Source: Amycolatopsis sp. 2-15
Lineage (GTDB): Bacteria; Actinomycetota; Actinomycetes; Mycobacteriales; Pseudonocardiaceae
Length of the DNA: 64,000 nucleotides
Direction: 5' to 3'
Assembly: GCF_030285625.1 (NCBI RefSeq)
Contig: NZ_CP127294.1
Coordinates: 5,550,001 to 5,614,000, forward strand
Part shown: positions 20,224 through 30,142 of the stretch, in pieces
Layout of the letters: each line of letters starts with the position of its first letter
Position numbering within the stretch: position 1 is the first letter of the stretch
Translations under genes and position numbers: made by a program
The notes under the pieces: model-generated
The model's database searches: none
Told to the model about the DNA's origin: nothing
The model's input: only the letters and a program-made list of their open reading frames with translations

Positions 20224-20982
20224 TCAGCCTTTCTTCCAGACCGACACGTGCTTGGTGCTGCCGGCCGTGAGCAACGAACGATCCCAGTCCGCCCAGCGGT
20301 GCTTCGGCTTCATCCCGGCGATGCGCGCCATGAGGTCCAGCTCGGCCGGCCAGACGTACAGGACGGGGATGCGGCGAAACCGCCCCGTTCCGTCCGGTGA
20401 CACGGTGAGGTGGTTCGACGTGAACTGCTGGGTCACGCCGTCGTACTGGTCGAACCCCACGTAACCGGCACCTTCGTGGTCGAGCGTCACCGCGAACGGG
20501 ACGGTGTCCTGCCCGGGTGGCAGGCGGCGCAGATCCGGCAGGCCCACCTCGACGAGGAACAGCCCGCCCGGCCGCAGATGCGCGGCCGCGTTCCGGAGGA
20601 CCTCGACCTGCGCGTCCTGTGCGGTGACGTTGCCGATCGTGCTGAACACCAGGTAGACCAGCGAGAACTCACCGGCCACCCGTGTCGAGGTCATGTCGCC
20701 GATCGTGACGTCGACGGTGTCGCCGCCCGGCTTGCTCGCGATCCGCGCCGCCATGGCCCGGCTCAGCTCGATGCCGCTCACCGGCACGCCACGCGCGGCC
20801 AGCGGGGCGGCGATGCGTCCGGTCCCGACGGCGAATTCGAGCACGGGGCCGTCGGCCAGCTCCTCGAGGACGTCCACCGCGGGCGTCACCACCTCAGGCG
20901 CGTTCGCGCCACCCGGAGCGTCGTACCCCGCGGCCACACTCTCCGGGCACCAGCCGTCGGCCGGAACGTCTCGATCGCCCAT
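20224..20982 (-). CDS. Class I SAM-dependent methyltransferase
   Basis: A 252-residue Rossmann-fold methyltransferase. Motif I is VLEFAVGTGRIAAPLAARG, the acidic residue after strand 2 is in SGIELS, motif II is VTIGDMTSTRVAGEFSLVYLVFSTIGN, and motif III is LRPGGLFLVEVG. Substrate is unknown. The gene converges with the sigma factor gene (25 nt apart) and diverges from the membrane acyltransferase. The 239 nt upstream, to 21221, hold no other gene and no confident promoter. Confidence 0.8.
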   Translation of the reverse strand: MGDRDVPADGWCPESVAAGYDAPGGANAPEVVTPAVDVLEELADGPVLEFAVGTGRIAAPLAARGVPVSGIELSRAMAARIASKPGGDTVDVTIGDMTSTRVAGEFSLVYLVFSTIGNVTAQDAQVEVLRNAAAHLRPGGLFLVEVGLPDLRRLPPGQDTVPFAVTLDHEGAGYVGFDQYDGVTQQFTSNHLTVSPDGTGRFRRIPVLYVWPAELDLMARIAGMKPKHRWADWDRSLLTAGSTKHVSVWKKG

Positions 20983-21221
20983 GGCCGTCGGGCGCTACGC
21001 GTGCCGTCGTCCGCTCCGCACGCCCATTTCGGGACCTCGGGTGCGCACGGGTATGTACCACCGTCGTGCTGCCGTGATCCCGGTCAGTGGACGGACGTGA
21101 TCTTCGCTACGCCCGTTTTCCTGCGGTAAAGCGCGTTCTCAGCCACTTCATGGCTGCTTCACAGGCAGTGCGGCAAATGTGGTCGCATGATCCACTCCGC
21201 ACCCGGGGGCCCGGCCGCACG

Positions 21222-22373
21222 ATGACCACGACCGAGATCGCACCCGCCCCCGCGGCGGCCCCGGCGCGGGCGGCCCACCTGTACCAGCTCGACCTGTACC
21301 GCGTGATCACCTTCGCCCTGGTGATTCTCATGCACGTGCTGGGGGCTACGACCTTCCCGCAGGACGTCGTGTCCGACGCGCTCGAGACGCCGCTGCACCT
21401 CACGCGCGAAGCGTTCTTCGCGCTGACGACGTTCGTGCTCGTGTTCTCCTACCGCTCGCGCCCGCCGCGGCCGATGGCGTTCTGGCGCCGGCGGGTGCCG
21501 CTGGTCGCGGTGCCGTACGTCGTCTGGTCGGTGCTCTACTGGGGCTATTCGCTGCTCACCGCCGAGCAGCCCGTCGGCTCCGTCGCCGCGGCGCTGCGCG
21601 CGCTCGGGATCGAGATCGCGAACGGCACGGCGTGGTACCACCTGTACTTCCTGCTCGTGACGCTGCAGGTGTACCTGCTCTTCCCGGTGCTGATGAAGCT
21701 GGTGCGCACGCTGGAGCGCCGGCCGTGGCTCGTGCTGGGGATCTCCGGGGCGGTGCAGATCGCGGTCACGTGTTTCCTGAGCTACCCGCCCGAAGGCGTG
21801 GAGTACTCGACCGTCAGCCGGTTCTTCACGACGCTGCTGCCCTACCAGTTCTACTCGGTGCTCGGCGCCGTCGCGGCCGTGCACTTCGAGGCCGTGCAGG
21901 CGTGGGTGCGGCGGCACCGGTGGTTCGTCGCCGGCGGGCTGGTGGTCACCCTCGCCGTGGCCGAGACGGGCTACTTCGTGAGTGTCCACAACGGACTGTG
22001 GCCGGAGCTCGCGAGCGACGCGTTCCGGCCCTACCTCGTGCCGTGGTGCGTCGCGGCCATCGCGGGCCTTTTCCTGGTGGGCACGCGCTGGGCCGAGGCA
22101 GGCCGGCGCGGTGGCCGTGTGGTGTCGTGGGCGGTGGACCGGTCGTTCGCGATCTTCCTGACGCACCCGCTCGCCTTGGCTCTGCTGCGCCCCTTGATCG
22201 CCTTTGTCGGCGACGGAGTGGGGGCGCCGTGGACGACCGTGGTCGTCTACCCGGCCACGGTCGCGCTGACGCTGGTGATCGTCGAAGTGCTGCGGCGGCT
22301 GCCGTGGAGCAAGGCGCTGACGGGCCGGCCGCCCCTGGAGCTCAAGCGGGCGGCCGCCACCGCCGCCGCTTAG
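21222..22373 (+). CDS. Acyltransferase family 3 membrane protein
   Basis: A 383-residue integral membrane protein with about 10 helices. The first helix carries the family pattern LDLYRVITFALVILMHVLGA with the conserved His near residue 37; later helices include AFFALTTFVLVFSYRSR and the C-terminal FAIFLTHPLALALLRPL. Such proteins acylate sugars or exported small molecules. I chose ATG 21222 because the helix then starts at about residue 24; an upstream extension in the same frame lacks a ribosome site. No partner gene tells the substrate. Confidence 0.8.
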   Translation: MTTTEIAPAPAAAPARAAHLYQLDLYRVITFALVILMHVLGATTFPQDVVSDALETPLHLTREAFFALTTFVLVFSYRSRPPRPMAFWRRRVPLVAVPYVVWSVLYWGYSLLTAEQPVGSVAAALRALGIEIANGTAWYHLYFLLVTLQVYLLFPVLMKLVRTLERRPWLVLGISGAVQIAVTCFLSYPPEGVEYSTVSRFFTTLLPYQFYSVLGAVAAVHFEAVQAWVRRHRWFVAGGLVVTLAVAETGYFVSVHNGLWPELASDAFRPYLVPWCVAAIAGLFLVGTRWAEAGRRGGRVVSWAVDRSFAIFLTHPLALALLRPLIAFVGDGVGAPWTTVVVYPATVALTLVIVEVLRRLPWSKALTGRPPLELKRAAATAAA

Positions 22374-22376
22374 GCA

Positions 22377-22740
22377 ACGGGGCGGCGTAGGAACCCGCGC
22401 GGCTGGTCGTGAGACCCAGCGCCACCAGGGATTCGGCCAGCCGCACGGCCGCGGCGACGCCGTCGACCACGGGCACGTCGAGTGCGGCGGAGAGCTACGG
22501 GGCGAGGCTCGTCATGCCGGCTGTCCTCGATGAGCCCGCACGTGCGGTCGAGGGTGGTCACCACGCCGCAGCGGCGGCCCAGCAGGCACGCGAAGTGCGC
22601 GGCGGCCTCGGTGATGTCGACGACCGGCACGTCGAGCAGCTCCCGCGCTCCTTCGCGGCTGCACGCGATGGTGCCGGCCGGACCCTCCGCCGACGCGCCG
22701 ACCGCGGTCTTCGAGCCGCGCGGGAGCCGCTCGCTCGTCC
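22377..22740 (-). pseudogene. Decayed Asp/Glu/hydantoin racemase
   Basis: This gap of about 460 nt holds the remains of a racemase on the minus strand. One frame reads ARELLDVPVVDITEAAAHF and goes on through a GVVTTLDRT segment to LIEDS, the middle of the family. Another frame then reads GMTSLAP-stop-LSAALDVPVVDGV and ends with RLAESLVALGLTTSR, the family's C-terminus. The N-terminus is missing, 60-70 internal codons are deleted, the frame changes and there is an in-frame TAG. The intact family is about 240 residues. It is clearly non-functional and abuts the acyltransferase stop. Confidence 0.8.
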
Positions 22741-22790
22741 TGGGCGCTGGTGCGGCCGCGCGTGGCCGGCCGTGGCCGCAACCCACCCGC

Positions 22791-22812
22791 GAGATCGCTT
22801 GAAGGCGATCTC
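22791..22812. terminator. Hairpin downstream of aroA
   Basis: gagatcgc-ttgaag-gcgatctc is a perfect 8-bp stem with a 6-nt loop, 28 nt past the aroA stop on the minus strand. No T-run follows; it is a possible intrinsic terminator or RNA 3' end. Confidence 0.5.
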
Positions 22813-22839
22813 GCACGCCCTGCCGAAGGCGGGGCCAAA

Positions 22840-24138
22840 TTACTGGCCTGAGCCGAGCATCCCGGTCCACGTCTCGACGAACGCCGGGAACGTTTTCCCC
22901 ACCGTGGCGGGGTTTTCGACGTGGATGCCGGGCACGCGCAGGCCCAGCACGGCCGCGGCCATGACCAGGCGGTGGTCGTCGTAGGTGCGGAAGACGCCGC
23001 CGTGCAGCGGGGCCGGCGTGATGCGCAGGCCGTCGTCCGTTTCGGACACGTCGCCACCCAGCGCCGACAGCTCCGTGGCCAGCGCGGTGATCCGGTCGGT
23101 CTCGTGGCCGCGCAGGTGCGCGACGCCGCTGATCACCGACGGGCCGTCGGCGAAGCAGAGCAGCGCGGCGACCACCGGGGTCAGCTCGCCGACCTCGTGC
23201 AGGTCGAGCTCGACCCCCGGGATGCGCGAGCCGCCGGTGACGGCGAGGCCGCCGTCCTCGAGCCGGACCGACGCGCCGAGCGCGGGCAGGAAGCTCCGCA
23301 GCCAGTCGCCCGGCTGGGTCGTGGTGCTCGGCCAGCCCGCGACGCGCACGGTGCCGCCCGCGGCCACGGCGGCGGCCACGAAGGGCGCGGCCGTGGACAG
23401 GTCCGGCTCCACGACGTACTCGGGGCACGACAGCTTCGCCGGCGCGACGTGGAACTCCGCGCCTTCGCGCTCCACGGTGGCGCCGAAGCGGTGCAGCATG
23501 TCGAGCGTCATCGCGATGTGCGGCTCGCTCGGTGGCGCGTCGCCGACCAGACGCACGGTCACGCCGCGGTCGAAGGCGGGACCGGCCAGCAGCAGCGCGG
23601 AGAGGAACTGGCTCGACGCCGACGAGTCGAGGTCGACCGTGCCGCCGCGGACCCCGCCGTCGCCGTGGACGGTGAAGGGCGGGGCGCCGCGGCCGTCATC
23701 GTCGATGCGCACGCCGAGGCGGCGCAACGCGGCCAGCAGCGGGCCGATCGGGCGGCGGCGGATGGCCTCGTCGCCGTCGAAGAGCACGGGGGAGTCGCCG
23801 AGCGCGGCGAGCGCCGGCGTGAAGCGGGCGACGGTGCCGGCGTTGCCGAGGGTGACCTCCACCGGCTCGCCGTGGCTGCTGCCGGTCGTGCCGAGCGGGT
23901 AGACGAGGAAACCGTCGGCGGTCTCCTCCGACCGCGCGCCCAGCGAGGCCAGCGCGCCGAGCATGAGCCGCGTGTCGCGCGAGTCGAGCGGCACGCGCAC
24001 CCGCGTGGGTGCGCCCGCGAGCGCGGCCAGCACGTAGGCGCGGTTCGTGATCGACTTCGAGCCCGGGACGCGCACCCGCGCGTCGAGTGCCGCCGCCGCG
24101 ACCGGCGCGGCCCAGTGGTTTTCGTGCGCATCCGTCAC
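22840..24138 (-). CDS. aroA: 3-phosphoshikimate 1-carboxyvinyltransferase (EPSP synthase)
   Basis: A 432-residue shikimate-pathway enzyme joining PEP to shikimate-3-phosphate. Substrate-binding motifs are PGSKSITNRAYVLAAL, GNAGTVARF, FDGDEAIRRRPIGPLL, SASSQFLSALLLAGP, the Asp/Glu site in HEVGELTPVVAALL and RGHETDRI. The GNAGT segment is class I-like, meaning glyphosate-sensitive by family rule. GTG 24138 is chosen because TAGGCT lies 7 nt upstream, a leaderless promoter. In mycobacteria aroA is elsewhere; its placement next to pyrG is unusual, and whether it is the only copy cannot be told. Confidence 0.93.
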   Translation of the reverse strand: MTDAHENHWAAPVAAAALDARVRVPGSKSITNRAYVLAALAGAPTRVRVPLDSRDTRLMLGALASLGARSEETADGFLVYPLGTTGSSHGEPVEVTLGNAGTVARFTPALAALGDSPVLFDGDEAIRRRPIGPLLAALRRLGVRIDDDGRGAPPFTVHGDGGVRGGTVDLDSSASSQFLSALLLAGPAFDRGVTVRLVGDAPPSEPHIAMTLDMLHRFGATVEREGAEFHVAPAKLSCPEYVVEPDLSTAAPFVAAAVAAGGTVRVAGWPSTTTQPGDWLRSFLPALGASVRLEDGGLAVTGGSRIPGVELDLHEVGELTPVVAALLCFADGPSVISGVAHLRGHETDRITALATELSALGGDVSETDDGLRITPAPLHGGVFRTYDDHRLVMAAAVLGLRVPGIHVENPATVGKTFPAFVETWTGMLGSGQ

Positions 24139-24145
24139 GCACCGA

Positions 24146-24151
24146 AGCCTA
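24146..24151 (-). promoter_or_regulatory. Candidate leaderless -10 of aroA (TAGGCT)
   Basis: On the minus strand TAGGCT fits TANNNT and lies 7 nt before the aroA GTG, so the transcript would begin near the start codon. No clear -35 was seen. Confidence 0.45.
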
Positions 24152-24220
24152 GCGTGGTGGTCCCCGTGATCGACGCCGCGCCGTGAACGGGCGCGAACGC
24201 GCGGATCGGCGTGCGTGCGA

Positions 24221-24226
24221 TATGCT
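24221..24226 (+). promoter_or_regulatory. Candidate -10 of pyrG (TATGCT)
   Basis: TATGCT, 8 nt before GTG 24235, fits the -10 consensus and predicts a leaderless or nearly leaderless pyrG message. No good -35 is present. Confidence 0.5.
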
Positions 24227-24234
24227 GGCGGCCC

Positions 24235-25931
<1,697 letters not shown>

Positions 25932-25935
<4 letters not shown>

Positions 25936-26564
25936 CCGAGCCCGGCAAGCACGAGTTCTCGGTCGCCGGCAGCCAGGTCGTCCACATCGGACGCGTCGTC
26001 GGCCTGCGGGTCGACGACGTGGTGATGCCCGGCGGCGAGACGGCGAAGCGCGAGGTCGTGGAGCACCTCGGTGCCGTCGCGATCCTCACGCTCGACGCCG
26101 AGGACGCGGTCACGATGGTCCACCAGTACCGGCACCCGCTCGGGCACCGGTTGTGGGAGCTGCCGGCCGGCCTGATCGACAAGCCGGGGGAGGACCCCGT
26201 CGACGCGGCGAAGCGCGAGCTCGTGGAAGAGGTCGGGCTGGCGGCGGGCGAGTGGTCGACGCTCGTGGACGTGGCCGCCTCGCCCGGGTTCACCGACGAG
26301 GTCGTGCGCGTGTTCCTCGCGCGCGGTCTGTCCGAAGTGGACCGTGAGGTGCTCGGCGAGGAGGAGGCCGACCTCGTCGTGAAGAAGTTCCCGCTCGCCG
26401 AAGCCGTCGCCATGGCGCTCTCGGGTGAGCTGGTGAACGGCGCGACCGTCTCGGGTGTGCTGGCCGCGCACGCGGTGCTCACCGGCGCGGCGAAGGCCCG
26501 TCCGGCCGACGCGCCGTGGCGCGACCGGCCCACCCGTTTCGCCCGGCGCCGAGCGGAAGGCTGA
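25932..26564 (+). CDS. Nudix hydrolase, ADP-ribose pyrophosphatase type
   Basis: A 210-residue enzyme that probably splits ADP-ribose into AMP and ribose-5-phosphate. The Nudix box is [20 protein letters not shown] followed by EEVGL; its first segment is one residue longer than the strict GX5E rule. Family features such as [17 protein letters not shown] precede it. The GTG start overlaps the pyrG stop, so the genes are co-translated. A strong terminator follows. Confidence 0.9.
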
Positions 26565-26569
26565 TCTGC

Positions 26570-26606
26570 CCGTCCGTGCCCGCCGCGCGTCGGCGGGCAC
26601 GGACGG
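26570..26606 (+). terminator. Terminator of the pyrG-Nudix operon
   Basis: A perfect 16-bp inverted repeat (ccgtccgtgcccgccg / cggcgggcacggacgg) with a 5-nt loop starts 5 nt after the Nudix stop. It lacks a T-run, as is common in actinobacteria. Confidence 0.8.
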
Positions 26607-26616
26607 CCCGGCCGCC

Positions 26617-26622
26617 TAGAGT
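26617..26622 (+). promoter_or_regulatory. Candidate leaderless -10 of xerD (TAGAGT)
   Basis: TAGAGT, 8 nt before the xerD GTG and just after the upstream terminator, fits TANNNT. It suggests xerD has its own leaderless promoter. Confidence 0.45.
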
Positions 26623-26630
26623 GTGACCCC

Positions 26631-27566
26631 GTGACGGGCACGGGCAGGACCGCGGTGGGCGACGTGATCGCCGCGTACCTGGACCACCTCGTGGTCGAGC
26701 GCGGCACCGCCCGCAACACGCTCGACAGCTACGCCCGCGACCTGCGCCGCTACGCCGCGCACCTCGCCGCCGCGGACGTCACGCGGTTCCCGGCCGTGAC
26801 CCCGGCGCACGTCACGTCGTTCGGCGCGGCCTTGCGCGAAGGCGACGAGGAGCACCGGCCGCTCGCCGCGTCCTCGGCCGCGCGGGCGCTGGTCGCCGTG
26901 CGCGGGCTGCACAAGTTCGCCCACGCCGACGGCATCACCGAGCACGACCCCGCCCGCGAGGTCCGCCCGCCCGCGGCGGCGAAGCGGCTGCCCAAGGCGC
27001 TGCCCGTGACCGATGTCCTCAAGCTGCTCGAGACCCCGCCGCCCGACGGCGAGCGCGCGCTGCGCGACCGGGCGCTGCTCGAGCTGCTCTACTCCACCGG
27101 CGCCCGGATCTCCGAAGCCGTCGGGCTCGACGTGGACGACGTCGACGACACCGACCGCACGGTGCTGCTCGATGGCAAGGGCGGCAAACAGCGGCTCGTC
27201 CCGATCGGCCGCCCCGCGGTGGAGGCGCTCCACGCGTACCTCGTGCGGGCGCGCCCGGTGCTCGCGGCGCACGGGCGCGGCACGTCCGCGATGTTCCTCA
27301 ACGTGCGCGGCAGCAGGCTTTCCCGGCAGAGCGCGTGGCAGGTCCTCAAAGACACCGCCGAACGCGCGGGGATCACCGCCGACGTCTCGCCGCACACCCT
27401 GCGCCACTCGTTCGCCACGCACCTGCTCGAAGGCGGCGCCGACGTGCGCGTGGTGCAGGAGCTGCTGGGCCACGCCTCGGTGACGACGACGCAGGTCTAC
27501 ACGCTCGTCACGGTCAACACGCTGCGCGAGGTCTACGCCACTGCGCACCCGCGCGCACTGGGCTGA
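26631..27566 (+). CDS. xerD: Site-specific tyrosine recombinase XerD
   Basis: A 311-residue recombinase that resolves chromosome dimers at dif with XerC and FtsK. The N-terminal SAM-like core-binding domain (residues 5-110) contains [19 protein letters not shown]. The catalytic domain holds Arg in [12 protein letters not shown], Lys in LDGKGGKQR, His and Arg in [13 protein letters not shown], His in [11 protein letters not shown] and the nucleophile Tyr in QVYTLV. It is the orthologue of Rv1701. The GTG start is supported by the leaderless -10. Confidence 0.95.
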   Translation: MTGTGRTAVGDVIAAYLDHLVVERGTARNTLDSYARDLRRYAAHLAAADVTRFPAVTPAHVTSFGAALREGDEEHRPLAASSAARALVAVRGLHKFAHADGITEHDPAREVRPPAAAKRLPKALPVTDVLKLLETPPPDGERALRDRALLELLYSTGARISEAVGLDVDDVDDTDRTVLLDGKGGKQRLVPIGRPAVEALHAYLVRARPVLAAHGRGTSAMFLNVRGSRLSRQSAWQVLKDTAERAGITADVSPHTLRHSFATHLLEGGADVRVVQELLGHASVTTTQVYTLVTVNTLREVYATAHPRALG

Positions 27567-27690
27567 ACCGGCCTCAGGGCATCAGCCACCAGTGGTGACT
27601 TCGCGCGACCGGCCCGGCGCGGCGCTTTGCCGGGGCTCCGACTCCCCGCATAGGCTGCCCGGGACCGCCGAAACAAGGAGCTTTCCCGCC

Positions 27691-28692
27691 ATGTCGACAC
27701 CGAACCAGCCGGAGCGCCCGGCCGCGTCCGCCGGTTCGGCCGCGGCGAACCTCTCCCAGGCGAAGATCGCCACCCCCGCGAACCACGACGGCGACGAGTC
27801 CGAAAGCCCGCGCCTGAGCCGCGCCGAGAGAGCCCGGGCGCGCGCCAAGGAGCGCGAAGAGAGCGGCATCGGCCCCACCGGACGGCCGCTGCGCGAGATC
27901 CCCGAACCGGCGCCGCTGGACCACCACGGCCCGGCCAAGGTACTCGCCATGTGCAACCAGAAGGGCGGCGTCGGCAAGACCACGTCGACCATCAACCTGG
28001 GCGCGGCGCTCGCCGAGTGCGGGCGCCGGGTGCTGCTCGTGGACTTCGACCCGCAGGGCGCCCTGTCGGTGGGTCTCGGCATCCAGCCGCACGAGCTGGA
28101 CCAGACCGTCTACAACGTCATCATGGAGCGCTCCGTCGGCATCGAGGACGTGCTCCGCAAAACCCGCGTCGACGGCGTTGACCTGCTGCCGAGCAACATC
28201 GACCTGTCCGCGGCGGAGGTCCAGCTCGTCGCAGAGGTAGGGCGCGAACACACGTTGTTACGGGTCCTTCGTCCGGTCATGAACGACTACGACTATGTTC
28301 TTGTCGACTGCCAGCCCTCGCTCGGCCTGTTGACGGTGAACGCATTGACCGCCGCGGACGGTGTGATCATCCCCCTGGAGTGCGAGTTCTTCAGTCTGCG
28401 AGGCGTCGCGCTCCTGATCGACACGATCGAGAAGGTGCAGGAACGCCTCAACCCCAAATTGGACATCACGGGGATTCTCGCCACGATGTACGACCCGAGA
28501 ACCCTGCACTCGAAGGAGGTCATGGCTCGCGTGGTGGAGGCATTCGGCGACATCGTGTTCGACACGGTGATCAACCGCACCGTGCGGTTCCCCGAGACGA
28601 CGGTCGCGGGTGAGCCGATCACGACCTGGGCCCCCAAGTCGGCCGGCGCGGCAGCCTATCGCGCGTTGGCTCGCGAGGTGATCGCTCGGTGA
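27691..28692 (+). CDS. ParA-family ATPase of the scpAB operon
   Basis: A 333-residue ATPase. The first 85 residues are charged and disordered; the ATPase domain follows with the deviant Walker A KGGVGKTTSTINLG, motif A' VLLVDFDPQGALSVGLG and Walker B DYVLVDCQPSLGLLT. ATG 27691 has AAGGAG 11 nt upstream. It is the Rv1708-type ParA, separate from the oriC parAB pair, and starts a tight run parA-RHH-scpA-scpB-rluB. It probably helps organise or segregate the nucleoid together with the condensin subunits. Confidence 0.9.
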   Translation: MSTPNQPERPAASAGSAAANLSQAKIATPANHDGDESESPRLSRAERARARAKEREESGIGPTGRPLREIPEPAPLDHHGPAKVLAMCNQKGGVGKTTSTINLGAALAECGRRVLLVDFDPQGALSVGLGIQPHELDQTVYNVIMERSVGIEDVLRKTRVDGVDLLPSNIDLSAAEVQLVAEVGREHTLLRVLRPVMNDYDYVLVDCQPSLGLLTVNALTAADGVIIPLECEFFSLRGVALLIDTIEKVQERLNPKLDITGILATMYDPRTLHSKEVMARVVEAFGDIVFDTVINRTVRFPETTVAGEPITTWAPKSAGAAAYRALAREVIAR

Positions 28693-29090
28693 GCAGGCGC
28701 GCTTCCCTGCCCGGAGCGTCGGAACTCTTCCGCCTCACCTCCAGTCCTGCCAGCCCGGCAATCGAGCGCCCGGCGGCGCCTGCCCCGGCCGAACCGCTCC
28801 CGAAGAAGAGCGCGGACGCCGACCAGCTCAGCCGCGCCGCCGCGCGCAGCGGCTCCGGCCGCACGAAGCACGACGCGAAGATCACCGTGTACGTCTCGGG
28901 TGACGAGCTGCTCGCGATGGAGCAGACCCGACTGAACCTGCGGGCCAAGCACAACCTCGTGGTCGACCGCGGCCGCCTGGTGCGCGAGGCCGTGGCGGTG
29001 CTGATCGCGGACTTCGACCAGCGCGGCGAGGATTCGGTGCTGGTCCAGCGATTGCAGGCGATGGAAGAAGAAGGCGGAACCGAGGGCTGA
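28689..29090 (+). CDS. Small ribbon-helix-helix-like protein between parA and scpA
   Basis: A 133-residue protein. Residues 1-55 are Pro/Ala/Ser-rich and flexible. Residues 58-115 (AKITVYVSGDELLAMEQTRL, then a helix ending in VREAVAVLIADFDQRG) have the strand-helix-helix pattern of ribbon-helix-helix DNA-binding proteins. It overlaps the parA stop by 4 nt and the scpA ATG by 1 nt. A ParA followed by a small RHH protein is the layout of plasmid par systems, so it may be the DNA-binding partner. The assignment is by pattern only. Confidence 0.7.
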   Translation: MSRRASLPGASELFRLTSSPASPAIERPAAPAPAEPLPKKSADADQLSRAAARSGSGRTKHDAKITVYVSGDELLAMEQTRLNLRAKHNLVVDRGRLVREAVAVLIADFDQRGEDSVLVQRLQAMEEEGGTEG

Positions 29091-30142
29091 TGGACGAACC
29101 GGCATCGGCCGAGCAGCCGGAGCCGGACGCCGCGGCCCCGGGTACCGAGACGCCGATCCAGCACCAGACTCCGAGCCCGGACGAAACTTCGGGTCGGAGC
29201 GAGACGGCGGGTCAGGGCGAAAGTGCGGGTCAGGGCGAGAGTCCGGACCCGGAAGAGGCGCCGGGCCAGGAGGAGAAGCCGGTCGAGCACGAGACCGTGC
29301 ACGGCGGGACGATCCCGGCGGCCTACGCCGAGGAGCTCAGCACCTCGAAGTTCAAGGTGCGCCTGAAGAACTTCGAGGGGCCGTTCGACCTGCTACTGCA
29401 GCTGATCTCGCAGCACCAGCTCGACGTCACCGAGGTCGCGCTGCACACGGTCACCGACGACTTCATCGCCTACACGCGCGCCCTCGGGTCCGACTGGAAC
29501 CTCGACGAGACCACGGAGTTCCTGGTCATCGCCGCGACCCTGCTGGACCTCAAGGCCGCGCGGCTGCTGCCCTCGGCGGAGGTGGAGAACGAGGACGACC
29601 TCGCGCTCCTGGAGGCCCGCGACCTGCTCTTCGCGCGCGTGCTGCAGTACCGCGCGTACAAGCAGGTGGCGGCGCTGTTCGGCGAGCTGGAGCAGGGCGC
29701 GCTGCGGCGCTACCCGCGCTCGGTGGCGCTGGAGGAGCGCTACGTCGGGCTGCTGCCCGAGGTGATGCTCGGCGTGACGCCGGAGAAGTTCGCGGACATC
29801 GCCGTCTCGGTCTTCAAGCCGAAGCCGAAGCCGACGGTGTCGCTCGCGCACCTGCACATGGGCCGGGTGTCCGTGCGCGAGCACGCGGCGCTGCTGCGGC
29901 TCAAGCTCGCCGAGGTGGGACAGGCCACGTTCAAGGAGCTCGTGGAGGACTGCGAGCACACCGTGGAGATCGTCGCGCGGTTCCTCGCGCTGCTGGAGCT
30001 GTACCGCGAGTCGACGGTGCAGTTCGAGCAGCTCGAGGCGCTCGCCGAGCTCCACGTGCGCTGGACCGGCGGCAGCGTCGCGGAGGCCTCGGTCGCCGCG
30101 GACCACGACCGCGCGGCGGCCGACGAAGAGGAGTACGGGTGA
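29090..30142 (+). CDS. scpA: Segregation and condensation protein A
   Basis: A 350-residue kleisin subunit of the Smc-ScpA-ScpB condensin. Residues 1-75 are an acidic, Gln/Glu/Pro-rich, probably disordered extension. The kleisin N-domain follows (FKVRLKNFEGPFDLLLQLIS), then the helical middle (TEFLVIAATLLDLKAARLLP) and the C-terminal winged helix (FLALLELYRESTVQFEQLE). The extension is unusual; the core is about 260 residues as in other species. It overlaps scpB by 4 nt. Confidence 0.95.
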   Translation: MDEPASAEQPEPDAAAPGTETPIQHQTPSPDETSGRSETAGQGESAGQGESPDPEEAPGQEEKPVEHETVHGGTIPAAYAEELSTSKFKVRLKNFEGPFDLLLQLISQHQLDVTEVALHTVTDDFIAYTRALGSDWNLDETTEFLVIAATLLDLKAARLLPSAEVENEDDLALLEARDLLFARVLQYRAYKQVAALFGELEQGALRRYPRSVALEERYVGLLPEVMLGVTPEKFADIAVSVFKPKPKPTVSLAHLHMGRVSVREHAALLRLKLAEVGQATFKELVEDCEHTVEIVARFLALLELYRESTVQFEQLEALAELHVRWTGGSVAEASVAADHDRAAADEEEYG

